Shown in pieces: positions 1 through 8,900 of a stretch of 64,000 nucleotides of DNA. How positions within the stretch are numbered: position 1 is the stretch's first letter; the number at the start of each line of letters is the position of its first letter. Source of the stretch: Chryseobacterium soli (GTDB taxonomy: Bacteria > Bacteroidota > Bacteroidia > Flavobacteriales > Weeksellaceae); NCBI RefSeq assembly GCF_000737705.1, contig NZ_JPRH01000004.1, positions 310,001 to 374,000 of the forward strand, read 5' to 3'. Made by a program: the position numbers and the translations under genes. The notes beneath the pieces were generated by a model, which was given only the letters and a program-made list of their open reading frames with translations, searched no databases and was not told the origin of the DNA.

Positions 1-933
1 AACGGTAAAAACTGGCTCGAAAAATTTCTTCCAAGTGTTATTCAGTTTTCTCAAAAAACGGATATTTATGTAATTGATAATCTTTCTACGGATGATTCCA
101 TTGAATTTCTGAAGCATAATTTCCCAACGGTTACAATCATCTCCAATGATAAAAATTATGGTTTTGCAGGCGGATATAACGAAGGATTAAAGAAAATTGA
201 TGCCGATTATTATTGTCTGTTAAATTCTGATGTAGAAGTTACCGAAAACTGGATTGACCCTGTGCTGGAACTGTTTGAAAATAATTCAGAAATTGTCGCT
301 GTACAGCCTAAAATTTTATCCTACGATAACAAAAAATTCTTTGAATTTGCAGGAGCCGGCGGAGGACTCATTGATAATTTAGGGTATCCTTACTGCAGGG
401 GACGTGTTTTTGACAATCTGGAAGAAGATAAAGGGCAATATGATGATGAAACAGAGATTTTCTGGGCTTCAGGATGCTGCTTTTTTATCCGTTCAAAAGA
501 TTTTTGGGAACAGAAGGGCTTTGATGCAAGATTTTTTGCCCATCAGGAGGAGATCGACCTTTGCTGGAGGCTGATCAATACTGGAAAAAAAATATTTTAT
601 ACCGGAAAATCCACTGTCTATCATGTAGGAGGAGGTACATTAAATAAACAAAGTGCTCAAAAAACCTATTTAAACATCAGAAATAATCTTTCAATGATGC
701 TGAAAAATCTGCCTTTTGCGAAACTGATCTGGCTGATATTTTTCAGGCTTTGTTTAGATGGTATTGCAGGAATTTATTTTGGTTTTAAACATGGCTTCCC
801 CCATCTTTGGGCTGTTGTGAGAGCTCATTTTGGGTTCTATGCTCAGCTGCCGGGTACAATTAGGCTTCGTCAAACCCATCAGAAAGCAAGCTTTTATCAA
901 TCTAAATGGCTTATTTTTAAACATTTCTTATAG
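1..933 (+). CDS. Glycosyltransferase family 2, 5' end missing
   Basis: The frame is open from base 1, so the start codon lies before the window; 310 codons are visible. The first part carries the GT-A fold pattern: VIDNLSTDDS near the start, then NYGFAGGYNEG and LNSDVEV (the DxD-like nucleotide-sugar and metal site), then a W-ASGCCFFIR segment and DLCWRL, as in rhamnosyltransferase-like GT2 enzymes. A hydrophobic stretch near FAKLIWLIFFRLC could attach the C-terminal part to the inner membrane. Such enzymes transfer sugars from NDP-sugars to lipid-linked or surface glycans. The missing start hides the upstream context, and donor and acceptor cannot be read from sequence. The exonuclease downstream is unrelated. 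Confidence 0.9.
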   Translation, partial: NGKNWLEKFLPSVIQFSQKTDIYVIDNLSTDDSIEFLKHNFPTVTIISNDKNYGFAGGYNEGLKKIDADYYCLLNSDVEVTENWIDPVLELFENNSEIVAVQPKILSYDNKKFFEFAGAGGGLIDNLGYPYCRGRVFDNLEEDKGQYDDETEIFWASGCCFFIRSKDFWEQKGFDARFFAHQEEIDLCWRLINTGKKIFYTGKSTVYHVGGGTLNKQSAQKTYLNIRNNLSMMLKNLPFAKLIWLIFFRLCLDGIAGIYFGFKHGFPHLWAVVRAHFGFYAQLPGTIRLRQTHQKASFYQSKWLIFKHFL

Positions 934-1015
934 ATAAAAGAAGACGAAATTATTGAAAAAGGAAATTAAATTCACCTGTAACAATCAATTCATAACTAAA
1001 ATTTAATTCAAAAAG

Positions 1016-1570
1016 ATGGATTTCTGCGCAATAGATTTTGAAACGGCTACTAATGACAGAAGCTCTGCCTGTGAGGTTGGGGTGTGTATTGTACAGGATT
1101 CAACGATTATAGAAACAAAGACCTGGCTGATTAAACCGCCCAGTTTTCCTTATTTCAGTCAATATAATGTTGCTGTTCACGGCATTCAGCCGAACGATGT
1201 GAAAGATGCTCCTACTTTTGATGAGATTTGGTATGAAGTTCAGGAAATGATGTATGGAACGCTGATGGTGGCTCATAATGCAAGTTTTGACGCCGGAGTT
1301 TTACGGGGATGTCTCAATCATTACGGGATGTTTACTCCAAAAATTGATTATTTATGCAGTATTCAGCTTGCTAAAAAATCATGGAATTATCTCCCGAAAT
1401 ATGGTTTAAAACATCTTGCTGAATATCATCAGATTAAATTCAATCATCATAGAGCCGGTGATGACGCAGAGGTTTGTGCAAAAATTTCTTTATTAGCTTT
1501 TGAAAAACTGTTTATCACAAGCAATGAAGAAGTTCATGAAAACTTGAAATTAAAGATCAAGAAACTCTAA
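1016..1570 (+). CDS. DnaQ-like 3'-5' exonuclease (DEDDh)
   Basis: A 184-residue stand-alone exonuclease domain. The DEDDh motifs are visible: CAIDFETA at residues 4-11 (motif I, Asp and Glu), AHNASFD near residue 87 (motif II), and H-RAGDDAEVCA near residue 145 (motif III with the general-base His and Asp). This is the fold of the DNA polymerase III epsilon subunit, but the protein lacks any polymerase-binding extension or GIY-YIG domain. It resembles the small 'exonuclease domain-containing' proteins common in Bacteroidota. Activity on DNA or RNA ends is expected from the family; the true substrate is unknown. It is preceded by an 82-base gap and appears to be a single-gene unit. Confidence 0.88.
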   Translation: MDFCAIDFETATNDRSSACEVGVCIVQDSTIIETKTWLIKPPSFPYFSQYNVAVHGIQPNDVKDAPTFDEIWYEVQEMMYGTLMVAHNASFDAGVLRGCLNHYGMFTPKIDYLCSIQLAKKSWNYLPKYGLKHLAEYHQIKFNHHRAGDDAEVCAKISLLAFEKLFITSNEEVHENLKLKIKKL

Positions 1571-1634
1571 TTATCACCTTCTTTCCACAGATTACTGTGA
1601 AAATCCTCTTTCTTTATCGGGAACAGATACGCAA

Positions 1635-2024
1635 TTAATTGCTTAACACTTCAGACAACAGATTGAATTTTGGGATATCGATCTCAAAGGTTTCCTGTGT
1701 ATTCATGTTTTTAACTAGGTATTTCCCGCTCATATTGCCAACTCCTGACCGAAGCATTACATTTGAAAAGTAAGCGAAATCTTCGCCAACCAATACTTCC
1801 GGAGTTAAACCAATTACGCCATCTCCTATAATTTCTGTAAATCCAAAGCCTACATCAAAAATAAGCCATTTTCTTTTAAGAATTTTTATAGGAAAACTTC
1901 CATCATTCTCGATCGTGATATTGTATTTAAATACATAACGATTTTCGGACGGATAACTGTTTTTACTATCATATTCAGGTACTACTGAAACTTTGATATT
2001 GGAGGTCATTTTTGAGAACATCAT
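1635..2024 (-). CDS. apaG: ApaG-family protein
   Basis: A 129-residue protein made of a single ApaG (DUF525) beta-sandwich domain. Typical family segments are YVFKYNITIENDG, ILKRKWLIFD, GDGVIGLTPEVLVGE and YFSNVMLRSGVGNMSGKY. ApaG has been linked to cobalt resistance and magnesium efflux in Salmonella, and the same fold occurs in F-box proteins; the biochemical role is unsettled. The start at 2024 gives MMFSKMTSN; the internal ATG at 2009 (MTSNIKV) matches the usual family N-terminus equally well. It lies downstream of sucB on the same strand but is separated from it by a hairpin terminator, so it is probably transcribed separately. Confidence 0.9.
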   Translation of the reverse strand: MMFSKMTSNIKVSVVPEYDSKNSYPSENRYVFKYNITIENDGSFPIKILKRKWLIFDVGFGFTEIIGDGVIGLTPEVLVGEDFAYFSNVMLRSGVGNMSGKYLVKNMNTQETFEIDIPKFNLLSEVLSN

Positions 2025-2048
2025 CGTAGTATTTGTTGTAATAGATAC

Positions 2049-2075
2049 AAAAATCTCGCCCTTTTGAGGCGAGAT
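2049..2075 (-). terminator. Rho-independent terminator of sucAB
   Basis: Perfect 8-bp inverted repeat ATCTCGCC / GGCGAGAT (2053-2060 and 2068-2075) with a 7-base loop. Read on the minus strand it is followed by TTTTTG, so it fits as the end of the sucA-sucB transcript and separates it from apaG. Confidence 0.8.
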
Positions 2076-2105
2076 CGGATATTTATATTATAATTTTATT
2101 AAAAC

Positions 2106-3359
2106 TTATAATTCCAGGCCTCTTCTTTCGTCACCACCCATTAATATTTCAACAGGATTGTCGATACCTTCTTTTACTGCCACAAGGAATCCTACAGATT
2201 CTTTACCGTCAATAATTCTATGGTCATAAGACATCGCTACGTACATCATAGGACGAATAACTACTTGTCCGTCAACCGCAACCGGTCTCTGAATAATGTT
2301 GTGCATTCCTAAGATTGCAGATTGAGGCGGGTTGATGATCGGTGTAGACAGCATAGATCCGAAAGTACCGCCATTTGTAATGGTGAAAGTACCTCCAGTC
2401 ATTTCGTCAACCGAAATTTTTCCGTCTCTTACTTTAGTTGCAAGATCTTTAATGTTCGCTTCGATTCCTTTGAAAGACATATTTTCAGCATTTCTCAATA
2501 CAGGAACCATTAATCCTTTAGGACCTGATACCGCAATTGAGATATCGCAGAAATCATAGTTTATTTTGAAATCACCATCAATAGATGCATTTACATCAGG
2601 ATACATTTTTAGGGCTCTTGTTACCGCTTTCGTGAAGAAAGACATAAAACCGATTCCTACTCCGTGTTTTTGAGCAAATTCTTCTTTGTATAGCTTTCTT
2701 AATCTGAAGATTTCAGACATATCAACTTCATTGAAAGTAGTCAACATTGCTGTTTCATTCTTTACAGAAACCAATCTTGAAGCGATTTTTCTTCTAAGAA
2801 CTGAAAGTTTAGTCGTAGTTGAAGCTCTTGAACCTGTAGCAGATAATGAACTTCCTCCCATTGCAGGAACAGCCGCTAATTCAGCATCCGTTTTAGTGAT
2901 TCTTCCATCTCTTCCAGATCCTGAAACTTGTCCTGCATCTACTCCTTTTTCGTCAAGGATTTTCTTAGCAGCAGGAGACGGAGCACCCGTTGCATAAGTT
3001 TGTGCAGCAGCCTGAACAGCTGGTTTTGGAGCCTCAGCTTTTACCGGTTCAGCAGCTTTAGGAGCTTCCTCCTTTTTTGGAGCTTCAGCGGCAGGAGCAG
3101 CAGCACCTTCCGGTTTTGCAGCGTCCCTATCAATTAAACAAACTACCTGACCTACTTGTACCACATCACCTTCTTCTGCTTTTAAAGTGATAATACCACT
3201 TTCTTCTGCAGGCAATTCCAGTGTTGCTTTGTCTGAGTCTACCTCAGCGATAGGTTGATCTTTTTCTACATAATCACCATCTTTTACAAGCCAAGTTGCA
3301 ATTTCAACTTCTGTAATTGATTCGCCCGGTGAAGGAACTTTCATTTCTAAAATTGACAT
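2106..3359 (-). CDS. sucB: 2-oxoglutarate dehydrogenase E2, dihydrolipoyl succinyltransferase
   Basis: A 417-residue E2 subunit with the standard order: one lipoyl domain at residues 1-77 with the lipoylated Lys44 in [11 protein letters not shown], an Ala/Pro/Glu/Lys-rich flexible linker at about 80-120, a peripheral-subunit-binding domain near 125-160 ([13 protein letters not shown]), and the catalytic acyltransferase domain with His380 and Asp384 in YDHRIIDG. It transfers the succinyl group from lipoate to CoA in the TCA cycle and forms the cytoplasmic core of the complex. It follows sucA by 39 bases, clearly the same operon. The third subunit, lipoamide dehydrogenase, is not in this window. 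The length is normal for the family. Confidence 0.97.
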   Translation of the reverse strand: MSILEMKVPSPGESITEVEIATWLVKDGDYVEKDQPIAEVDSDKATLELPAEESGIITLKAEEGDVVQVGQVVCLIDRDAAKPEGAAAPAAEAPKKEEAPKAAEPVKAEAPKPAVQAAAQTYATGAPSPAAKKILDEKGVDAGQVSGSGRDGRITKTDAELAAVPAMGGSSLSATGSRASTTTKLSVLRRKIASRLVSVKNETAMLTTFNEVDMSEIFRLRKLYKEEFAQKHGVGIGFMSFFTKAVTRALKMYPDVNASIDGDFKINYDFCDISIAVSGPKGLMVPVLRNAENMSFKGIEANIKDLATKVRDGKISVDEMTGGTFTITNGGTFGSMLSTPIINPPQSAILGMHNIIQRPVAVDGQVVIRPMMYVAMSYDHRIIDGKESVGFLVAVKEGIDNPVEILMGGDERRGLEL

Positions 3360-3398
3360 ATTGAGTATTTTTTATTTTTTAATTGAATATTATTTAAA

Positions 3399-6215
3399 TT
3401 AAGCTGTTACCGGTCTTTTTGCGGGAGCATCATCTCTGTCGAATACTCTGTTGATAACCGCATTTTGATTTTTCTCAAACATTTTATGACTTCCCGGAGC
3501 CGGAGCACCGCTTGGAACCGGAGAAATAACCTGAATTCCTGTATCTCTGAAGTTTCTTAAAATGTAAGACCAAGCTCCCATGTTTTCTGGTTCTTCCTGA
3601 GCCCAAACAATTTCTTTTTTGTTTTCGTATTTGCTGAAGATCTGTTCAATGGTATCGGTTTGTAAAGGATACAACTGCTCGAATCTTACCAATGCAATAT
3701 TTTCAGCATTAAGTTCTTCTTTTTTAGCCAATAATTCAAAGTAAAGTTTACCTGAACACAGTACTAATTTTTCTACTTTTTTAGGATCAGCTGTTGGATC
3801 GTCCAAGATAGGCTGGAATGATCCATTAGCGAAATCTTCTAGTGGAGAAACAACTTTCGGATGTCTTAATAAAGATTTAGGACTCATCACGATTAATGGT
3901 TTTCTGAAGCCCCATTTCAACTGTCTTCTTAACAGGTGGAAATAGTTGGCTGGAGAAGTGATATTGGCTACCACCAGATTTTCATTGGCACAAAGTGTCA
4001 GGAATCTTTCTAGTCTTGCTGATGAGTGTTCTGCACCCTGTCCTTCTGAACCGTGCGGCAATAACATTACCAATCCGTTCTGGATTTTCCATTTTTCTTC
4101 TGCTGCTGCCAGGTATTGGTCAACAATAATTTGAGCACCATTCACGAAGTCTCCAAACTGAGCTTCCCAAATGGTCAAAGTATTAGGAGAAGCCATCGCA
4201 TAGCCATAGTCGAAACCTAGTACACCATATTCTGAAAGGTGAGAGTTGAAGATATCAAATCTGCTTTCTGAAACATGTTTTAACGGTACGTATTCTTCTT
4301 CTGTATCTTCTGTTTTTACAACTGCATGTCTGTGAGAGAACGTTCCTCTTTCCACATCTTCACCGGAAATTCTTACGTTATGACCTTCAACAAGCAATGT
4401 AGCATATGCTAACCACTCACCTAGCGCCCAGTCTAATGAATTTCCTTCAATAGCTTTGATACGGTTTTCGAAAAGTCTGGTAATTTTATTGATGAATTTT
4501 TTATCTGCCGGAAGGGTTGACATCGTTAATGCCAGTTCTTTCAGCTTTGCAATATCATATTTAGTGTCTACCGGAATCTGAACTGCTCCTCTTTTCGCAA
4601 TCGGATAAGGAACCCAGTCTTCCGACATAAACAGATCCATTGTATTTCTTTCGATTTCTTTAGACGCATCAAAGTCTTTATCTAAAAGTGCTTTGAAGTC
4701 TTCTTCCATCTTTTTAAGAATATCATTGGAAACAACACTTCCTTTGATTAATTTCTCTTTATAAATCTCTCTTGGATTAGGATGCTTAGAAATTAATTTA
4801 TACAAATTAGGCTGCGTGAATCTTGGCTCATCCCCTTCATTGTGTCCATATTTTCTATATCCTAATAAATCAATGTATACGTCTTTTCCGAATTTAGCTC
4901 TGAAATCAGCTGCAAAATGAATGGCATGTACCACTGCTTCTGCATCGTCAGCATTCACGTGCATTACCGGAGATTCAGTTACTTTTGCAATATCTGTACA
5001 ATAAGTAGATGATCTTGCATCAGCATAGTTGGTCGTAAATGAAACCTGGTTATTGACTACAATATGAACTGTTCCTCCTGTTTTATAGCCTTCAAGATTC
5101 ATCATCTGAGCTACTTCGTACACAATACCCTGTCCTGCAACAGCACCGTCTCCGTGGATGATGATCGGTAATATTTTAGAGAAATCTCCTTTGTATTTAT
5201 CATCTACTTCAGCACGGCAAATACCTTCTACCAAAGCAGCAACTGTTTCTAAGTGTGATGGGTTTGGAGTCAGATTAATTGAAACCTCTTCACCTGAAGC
5301 GGTTTTAATTCTTTTAGAAGATCCCAAGTGATATTTCACGTCACCAGAAAATACATCTTCTTCAAATTCTTTTCCTTCAAATTCTGAGAAAATTTGTTTG
5401 TATGACTTACCAAAGATGTTTGAAAGAACATTCAATCTTCCTCTGTGAGCCATTCCTAATACCACTTCATCTACTCCCAGCTGAGAAGATCTTGAAATCA
5501 ACTGATCCAAAGCAGGAATCAATGTTTCTCCTCCTTCTAATGAGAATCTTTTTTGTCCAACAAATTTTGTGTGAAGATAATTTTCAAAAGCTACCGCCTG
5601 ATTTAATTTTAATAAAATTTCAGTTTTTTCATTCGCTGAAAGGTTCGGGTGGTTTTCATTCACCTGAAGCCATTTTTTAATAAAATCTTTTTCTTCAACA
5701 TTGTTGATGTATGTATATTCTACTCCGATAGAATCACAGTAAATATTTTCCAAATGTTTGATCAATTCCTGTAGTGTCGCAGGCTCTTTCATACCTGTTT
5801 CAACAGCACAGTTGAATTTTGTGTTTAAATCTTCCTTGCTAAGACCGAAGTTTTCGATGTCCAAAGTAGGCATGTAATGTCTTCTTTCTCTTACAGGATT
5901 GGTTTTTGTAAACAAGTGTCCTCTTGTTCTGTACGCTTCAATAAGATTTACTACTTTAAACTCTTTTTTGATATGCTCAGGGACTTCTCCATTTGATACC
6001 GCCTGAGATATTTGCTGTACTGCCGGGGCAGCATTGGCTGAAGCCTGAATATATTGGATGTTTTCGTCATCTCCGTAGTTCTCCAAAGCAAAATCGAAGC
6101 CTTGAAAGAAGGCTTTCCATGATGGTTCTAAAGAATCCGGGAATTTTAAGTATTGTTGGTATAAATCCTCAATTAATTGAGAATGAGCTGCGTTTAGGAA
6201 TGAAAATCTGTCCAT
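3399..6215 (-). CDS. sucA: 2-oxoglutarate dehydrogenase E1
   Basis: A 938-residue thiamine-diphosphate-dependent E1 component. The N-terminus (MDRFSFLNAAHSQLIEDLY) is the E2-binding helix typical of SucA/OdhA. The ThDP and Mg site is seen in GMAHRGRLNVL and HGDGAVAGQGIVYE, and the C-terminal transketolase-like pyrimidine domain carries LPHGSEGQGAEHSSAR. It decarboxylates 2-oxoglutarate and passes the succinyl group to the lipoyl arm of SucB. First gene of a sucA-sucB pair. A possible -7 box TAAATTTG lies on the minus strand at 6269-6262, but I find no good -33 partner. Length and motifs are normal. Confidence 0.97.
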   Translation of the reverse strand: MDRFSFLNAAHSQLIEDLYQQYLKFPDSLEPSWKAFFQGFDFALENYGDDENIQYIQASANAAPAVQQISQAVSNGEVPEHIKKEFKVVNLIEAYRTRGHLFTKTNPVRERRHYMPTLDIENFGLSKEDLNTKFNCAVETGMKEPATLQELIKHLENIYCDSIGVEYTYINNVEEKDFIKKWLQVNENHPNLSANEKTEILLKLNQAVAFENYLHTKFVGQKRFSLEGGETLIPALDQLISRSSQLGVDEVVLGMAHRGRLNVLSNIFGKSYKQIFSEFEGKEFEEDVFSGDVKYHLGSSKRIKTASGEEVSINLTPNPSHLETVAALVEGICRAEVDDKYKGDFSKILPIIIHGDGAVAGQGIVYEVAQMMNLEGYKTGGTVHIVVNNQVSFTTNYADARSSTYCTDIAKVTESPVMHVNADDAEAVVHAIHFAADFRAKFGKDVYIDLLGYRKYGHNEGDEPRFTQPNLYKLISKHPNPREIYKEKLIKGSVVSNDILKKMEEDFKALLDKDFDASKEIERNTMDLFMSEDWVPYPIAKRGAVQIPVDTKYDIAKLKELALTMSTLPADKKFINKITRLFENRIKAIEGNSLDWALGEWLAYATLLVEGHNVRISGEDVERGTFSHRHAVVKTEDTEEEYVPLKHVSESRFDIFNSHLSEYGVLGFDYGYAMASPNTLTIWEAQFGDFVNGAQIIVDQYLAAAEEKWKIQNGLVMLLPHGSEGQGAEHSSARLERFLTLCANENLVVANITSPANYFHLLRRQLKWGFRKPLIVMSPKSLLRHPKVVSPLEDFANGSFQPILDDPTADPKKVEKLVLCSGKLYFELLAKKEELNAENIALVRFEQLYPLQTDTIEQIFSKYENKKEIVWAQEEPENMGAWSYILRNFRDTGIQVISPVPSGAPAPGSHKMFEKNQNAVINRVFDRDDAPAKRPVTA

Positions 6216-6338
6216 TATTACAGTTTATCTATTATTAAAATTTATTTGTATAATTAATCCTCAAATTTAATAAAAAAAACCGACTTGGAACAGCCTGAAA
6301 ACTATAAAAAAACCATAAAAAAAATAATTTTCAATATT

Positions 6339-7379
6339 TTACTTAAATACTGATAATGAGAGTTTCATATTTACCTCCTGCCCTTCCACCGGACGCTCGA
6401 TAAAAGTCTGTCTGATATCACCAAAACGCATCTCATCTTTTTTTGCTTTCTGGATCAGCTGCAGGATTGCTTTTACTCTTCCTTCATAGGTTCCTCTGTA
6501 GTACATCACATAATTCTGGGAAGCATTCACGGATCTGAAATTAAAGTTGTTGTCTGAAACCCCTATTTTTTTGGAAAGCGGAATTCCCAGGAAGTAAGAA
6601 ACTTCTTTGTCTTTGTAGTTATCTGCATCTGTGATAAGTATCGGATATCCGAATTCATCATCTTTCTTTCCTAGATCCATCGTCACAAAGTTATAGACTT
6701 TGTTATAGTTCATGGCGATATTCCTGTAGAGTGCGTCTTTTTTGTTGGAAGTACTTACATTGATCCCGAGCAGCATTTTACTTTCTTCATTTTCCACCAT
6801 CAGACTGTCATACTTGATGGCGGCCATCTGGTTGTCTTTTTCCACTTTGTTGCCTAAGACATTTTTAAGGTTCACCATACTTTTGGTAATATTTTCAGCA
6901 AACCGGTCTTCCGTCCAGAAATTTTCAACTCTTCTTAGCACTGAAAGTTTCGGGGTGTGGACGTACCAGGTAATTTTTGTTTTTTCAGCAGATACTGCTT
7001 TAAATTTAACATCTACCAGCGTAGGATTTTCATTTCTGTCCTCGAAAAGCTGGTATTTTAATGTTTTATTTGGATTTTCATACCGGATGAACATTTCTCC
7101 ATCGGTATCATTTTTAGGATCTACGTAACTGATTGAGCTTCCCTGCCCTTCATAAGGTGTATAATAATCGATATCAATAGACTGGGAACTTTTAAAAAAG
7201 TTGTTCCACCGTGTAAAATTCTGCAGATTATTGAATTGCGGAAATACTTTATCCACGGGATAATCAATCTCTTTTTCAATCTGAAAATTTTTACTGTCGT
7301 CCACAAAATAGTACATGGAAGCGGCATAAGCCCCCACCATAATAACGATAATTACACTTATTATTTTAAAAAAACGCAT
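6339..7379 (-). CDS. Membrane-anchored SRPBCC-fold protein
   Basis: A protein of 346 residues with an N-terminal hydrophobic anchor (FFKIISVIIVIMVGAYAASM) followed by a START/polyketide-cyclase-like region (KEIDYPVDKVFPQFNNLQNFTRWNNFF, then YVDPKNDTDGEMFI and a WYVHTP strand). This pattern, an N-terminal helix plus 'EIDYPVDKVFPQF..', is common in Bacteroidota SRPBCC proteins; the bound ligand is unknown. The second half looks like a GyrI-like or effector-binding module but I cannot assign it firmly. An ATG 18 bases upstream (7397) is in frame, but it overlaps a strong promoter -7 box, so the start at 7379 is preferred. Single-gene unit between sucA and glgC. Confidence 0.7.
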   Translation of the reverse strand: MRFFKIISVIIVIMVGAYAASMYYFVDDSKNFQIEKEIDYPVDKVFPQFNNLQNFTRWNNFFKSSQSIDIDYYTPYEGQGSSISYVDPKNDTDGEMFIRYENPNKTLKYQLFEDRNENPTLVDVKFKAVSAEKTKITWYVHTPKLSVLRRVENFWTEDRFAENITKSMVNLKNVLGNKVEKDNQMAAIKYDSLMVENEESKMLLGINVSTSNKKDALYRNIAMNYNKVYNFVTMDLGKKDDEFGYPILITDADNYKDKEVSYFLGIPLSKKIGVSDNNFNFRSVNASQNYVMYYRGTYEGRVKAILQLIQKAKKDEMRFGDIRQTFIERPVEGQEVNMKLSLSVFK

Positions 7380-7383
7380 CGCA

Positions 7384-7414
7384 CAAAAGTAATACAAATA
7401 AAAAAAGTGACCAA
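7384..7414 (-). promoter_or_regulatory. Bacteroidota promoter, -33 TTG and -7 TACTTTTG
   Basis: On the minus strand TTG (7414-7412) is followed after 20 bases by TACTTTTG (7391-7384), matching the Flavobacterium consensus TTG-N17-23-TAnnTTTG. Transcription should start about one base before the ATG at 7379, suggesting a leaderless mRNA for the SRPBCC gene. Confidence 0.65.
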
Positions 7415-7449
7415 TATGTTGATCACTCTAGTTGTATGTTTAACAATAA

Positions 7450-8718
7450 TTAACCAATATGGGTTCCTGAAGGAAGAATAGCTCCTTTTTTCACCACGAC
7501 AATACCGTCCTGTACTGAATGGGTTCCATAGTCTCCGTCCGGAATATGTTTTCCGCCAATAATCCTTACATTGTCTCCGATGTAACAGTTTTTATCTAAA
7601 ATGGCTTTTTCGATGTAACAGTATTTGCCGATTCCCATGTTAGGAAGGCCATTGCTGTCATTGGATACAATTTCTGTAGTATTTTGGTAGAAATCCGCAC
7701 CCATGACGTAAGAATTCACAATGGTGCTTCCTTTATCGATTCGGGTTCTGTTTCCAATCACAGAATTTTCAATTTTATCAGCCATAATGATGCATCCGTC
7801 TCCGAACACCGCTTTGCTTACATAAGATCCGTTAATCTTTGACGGTGGAAGCATCCTTGCTCTTGTATAAATCGGTGAGGATGAGAAAAGGTTGAATTGG
7901 GGAAGATCCTGGCATAAGTCCAGATTGGCTTCATAAAAAGATTCAATCGTTCCGATATCCGTCCAATATCCTTCATACTGATAGCTCAGCGTAGTATATT
8001 TTCCTATTGAATTTGGAATAATATCTTTTCCGAAATCGTCTCCTGCGCCTTCATCAAACATCTTTTTAAGAATGGTTTTCGTGAAAATATAGATTCCCAT
8101 CGATGCCAGATATTCTTTTCCTTTCTGTTTATTCTCTTCTGAAACTTCAGATTGTAAACCATCCAGAACATCATAGCCCGGTTTTTCTACAAAGGAAGTA
8201 ATGTTTCCTTCATCATCAGACTTCAGGATTCCAAATCCTGTTGCATCTTTTGCATTAACGGGAATCGTTGCGATGGTAACGTCACCGCCGTTTTCAATAT
8301 GGAAATCCAGCATGGCTCTGAAATCCATCTGATACAGCTGATCCCCCGAAAGAATTAAGATATAATCATAATCGTATTTTTCAAGATGTTTCATAGACTG
8401 GCGTACGGCATCTGCCGTTCCCTGATACCAGCTTTCGTTCTCTACATTCTGCTCGGCCGCTAAAATATCAACAAAACCTTTGCTGAAAATATCGAAGTGA
8501 TAAGAATTCTTGATGTGAGAATTTAAAGAAGCTGAATTAAACTGCGTAAGTACCAGAATTTTATTCAATCCTGAATTTAAACAATTAGAAATAGGAATGT
8601 CTACCAACCTGTATTTTCCTGCAATTGGAACTGCCGGTTTAGACCTTGAATACGTTAAAGGGAACAATCTTGTCCCTCTGCCTCCTCCCAAAACAATGGA
8701 AATTACATTGCGTTTCAT
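7450..8718 (-). CDS. glgC: Glucose-1-phosphate adenylyltransferase
   Basis: A 422-residue ADP-glucose pyrophosphorylase. The N-terminal nucleotidyltransferase domain has GGGRGTRLFPLTYSRSKPAV, the allosteric/ATP site of GlgC, then SGDQLYQMD (metal-binding Asp) and EKPG. The C-terminal half is a left-handed beta-helix with hexapeptide-like repeats (IIMADKIENSVIGNRTRI, AILDKNCYIGDNVRI). It makes ADP-glucose from ATP and glucose-1-phosphate for glycogen synthesis in the cytoplasm. Last gene of the leftward glycogen cluster, 182 bases downstream of glgA; that gap may hold its own promoter but no clear one is seen. Length is typical. Confidence 0.96.
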   Translation of the reverse strand: MKRNVISIVLGGGRGTRLFPLTYSRSKPAVPIAGKYRLVDIPISNCLNSGLNKILVLTQFNSASLNSHIKNSYHFDIFSKGFVDILAAEQNVENESWYQGTADAVRQSMKHLEKYDYDYILILSGDQLYQMDFRAMLDFHIENGGDVTIATIPVNAKDATGFGILKSDDEGNITSFVEKPGYDVLDGLQSEVSEENKQKGKEYLASMGIYIFTKTILKKMFDEGAGDDFGKDIIPNSIGKYTTLSYQYEGYWTDIGTIESFYEANLDLCQDLPQFNLFSSSPIYTRARMLPPSKINGSYVSKAVFGDGCIIMADKIENSVIGNRTRIDKGSTIVNSYVMGADFYQNTTEIVSNDSNGLPNMGIGKYCYIEKAILDKNCYIGDNVRIIGGKHIPDGDYGTHSVQDGIVVVKKGAILPSGTHIG

Positions 8719-8900
8719 AAATATGTTGCGTTTTATTTTATTAAAATTACCGTTCTATTTTTAGTATTCACTTTCATTCTAAAACATTCTTTAATCTCGC
8801 CCTCCATTTTACCCTGTATTTCTTTAATTATTATATTCTCTTTCTTAATAGGAAATACATAACCATAATGAATCAGGATAAAAATAATATCCTCAACATT

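Noticed and set aside
1581..1602. Weak hairpin TTTCCACAG / CTGTGAAAA between the exonuclease gene and apaG
   Set aside because: Short stem with a mismatch and no continuous T run; not strong enough to call a terminator.
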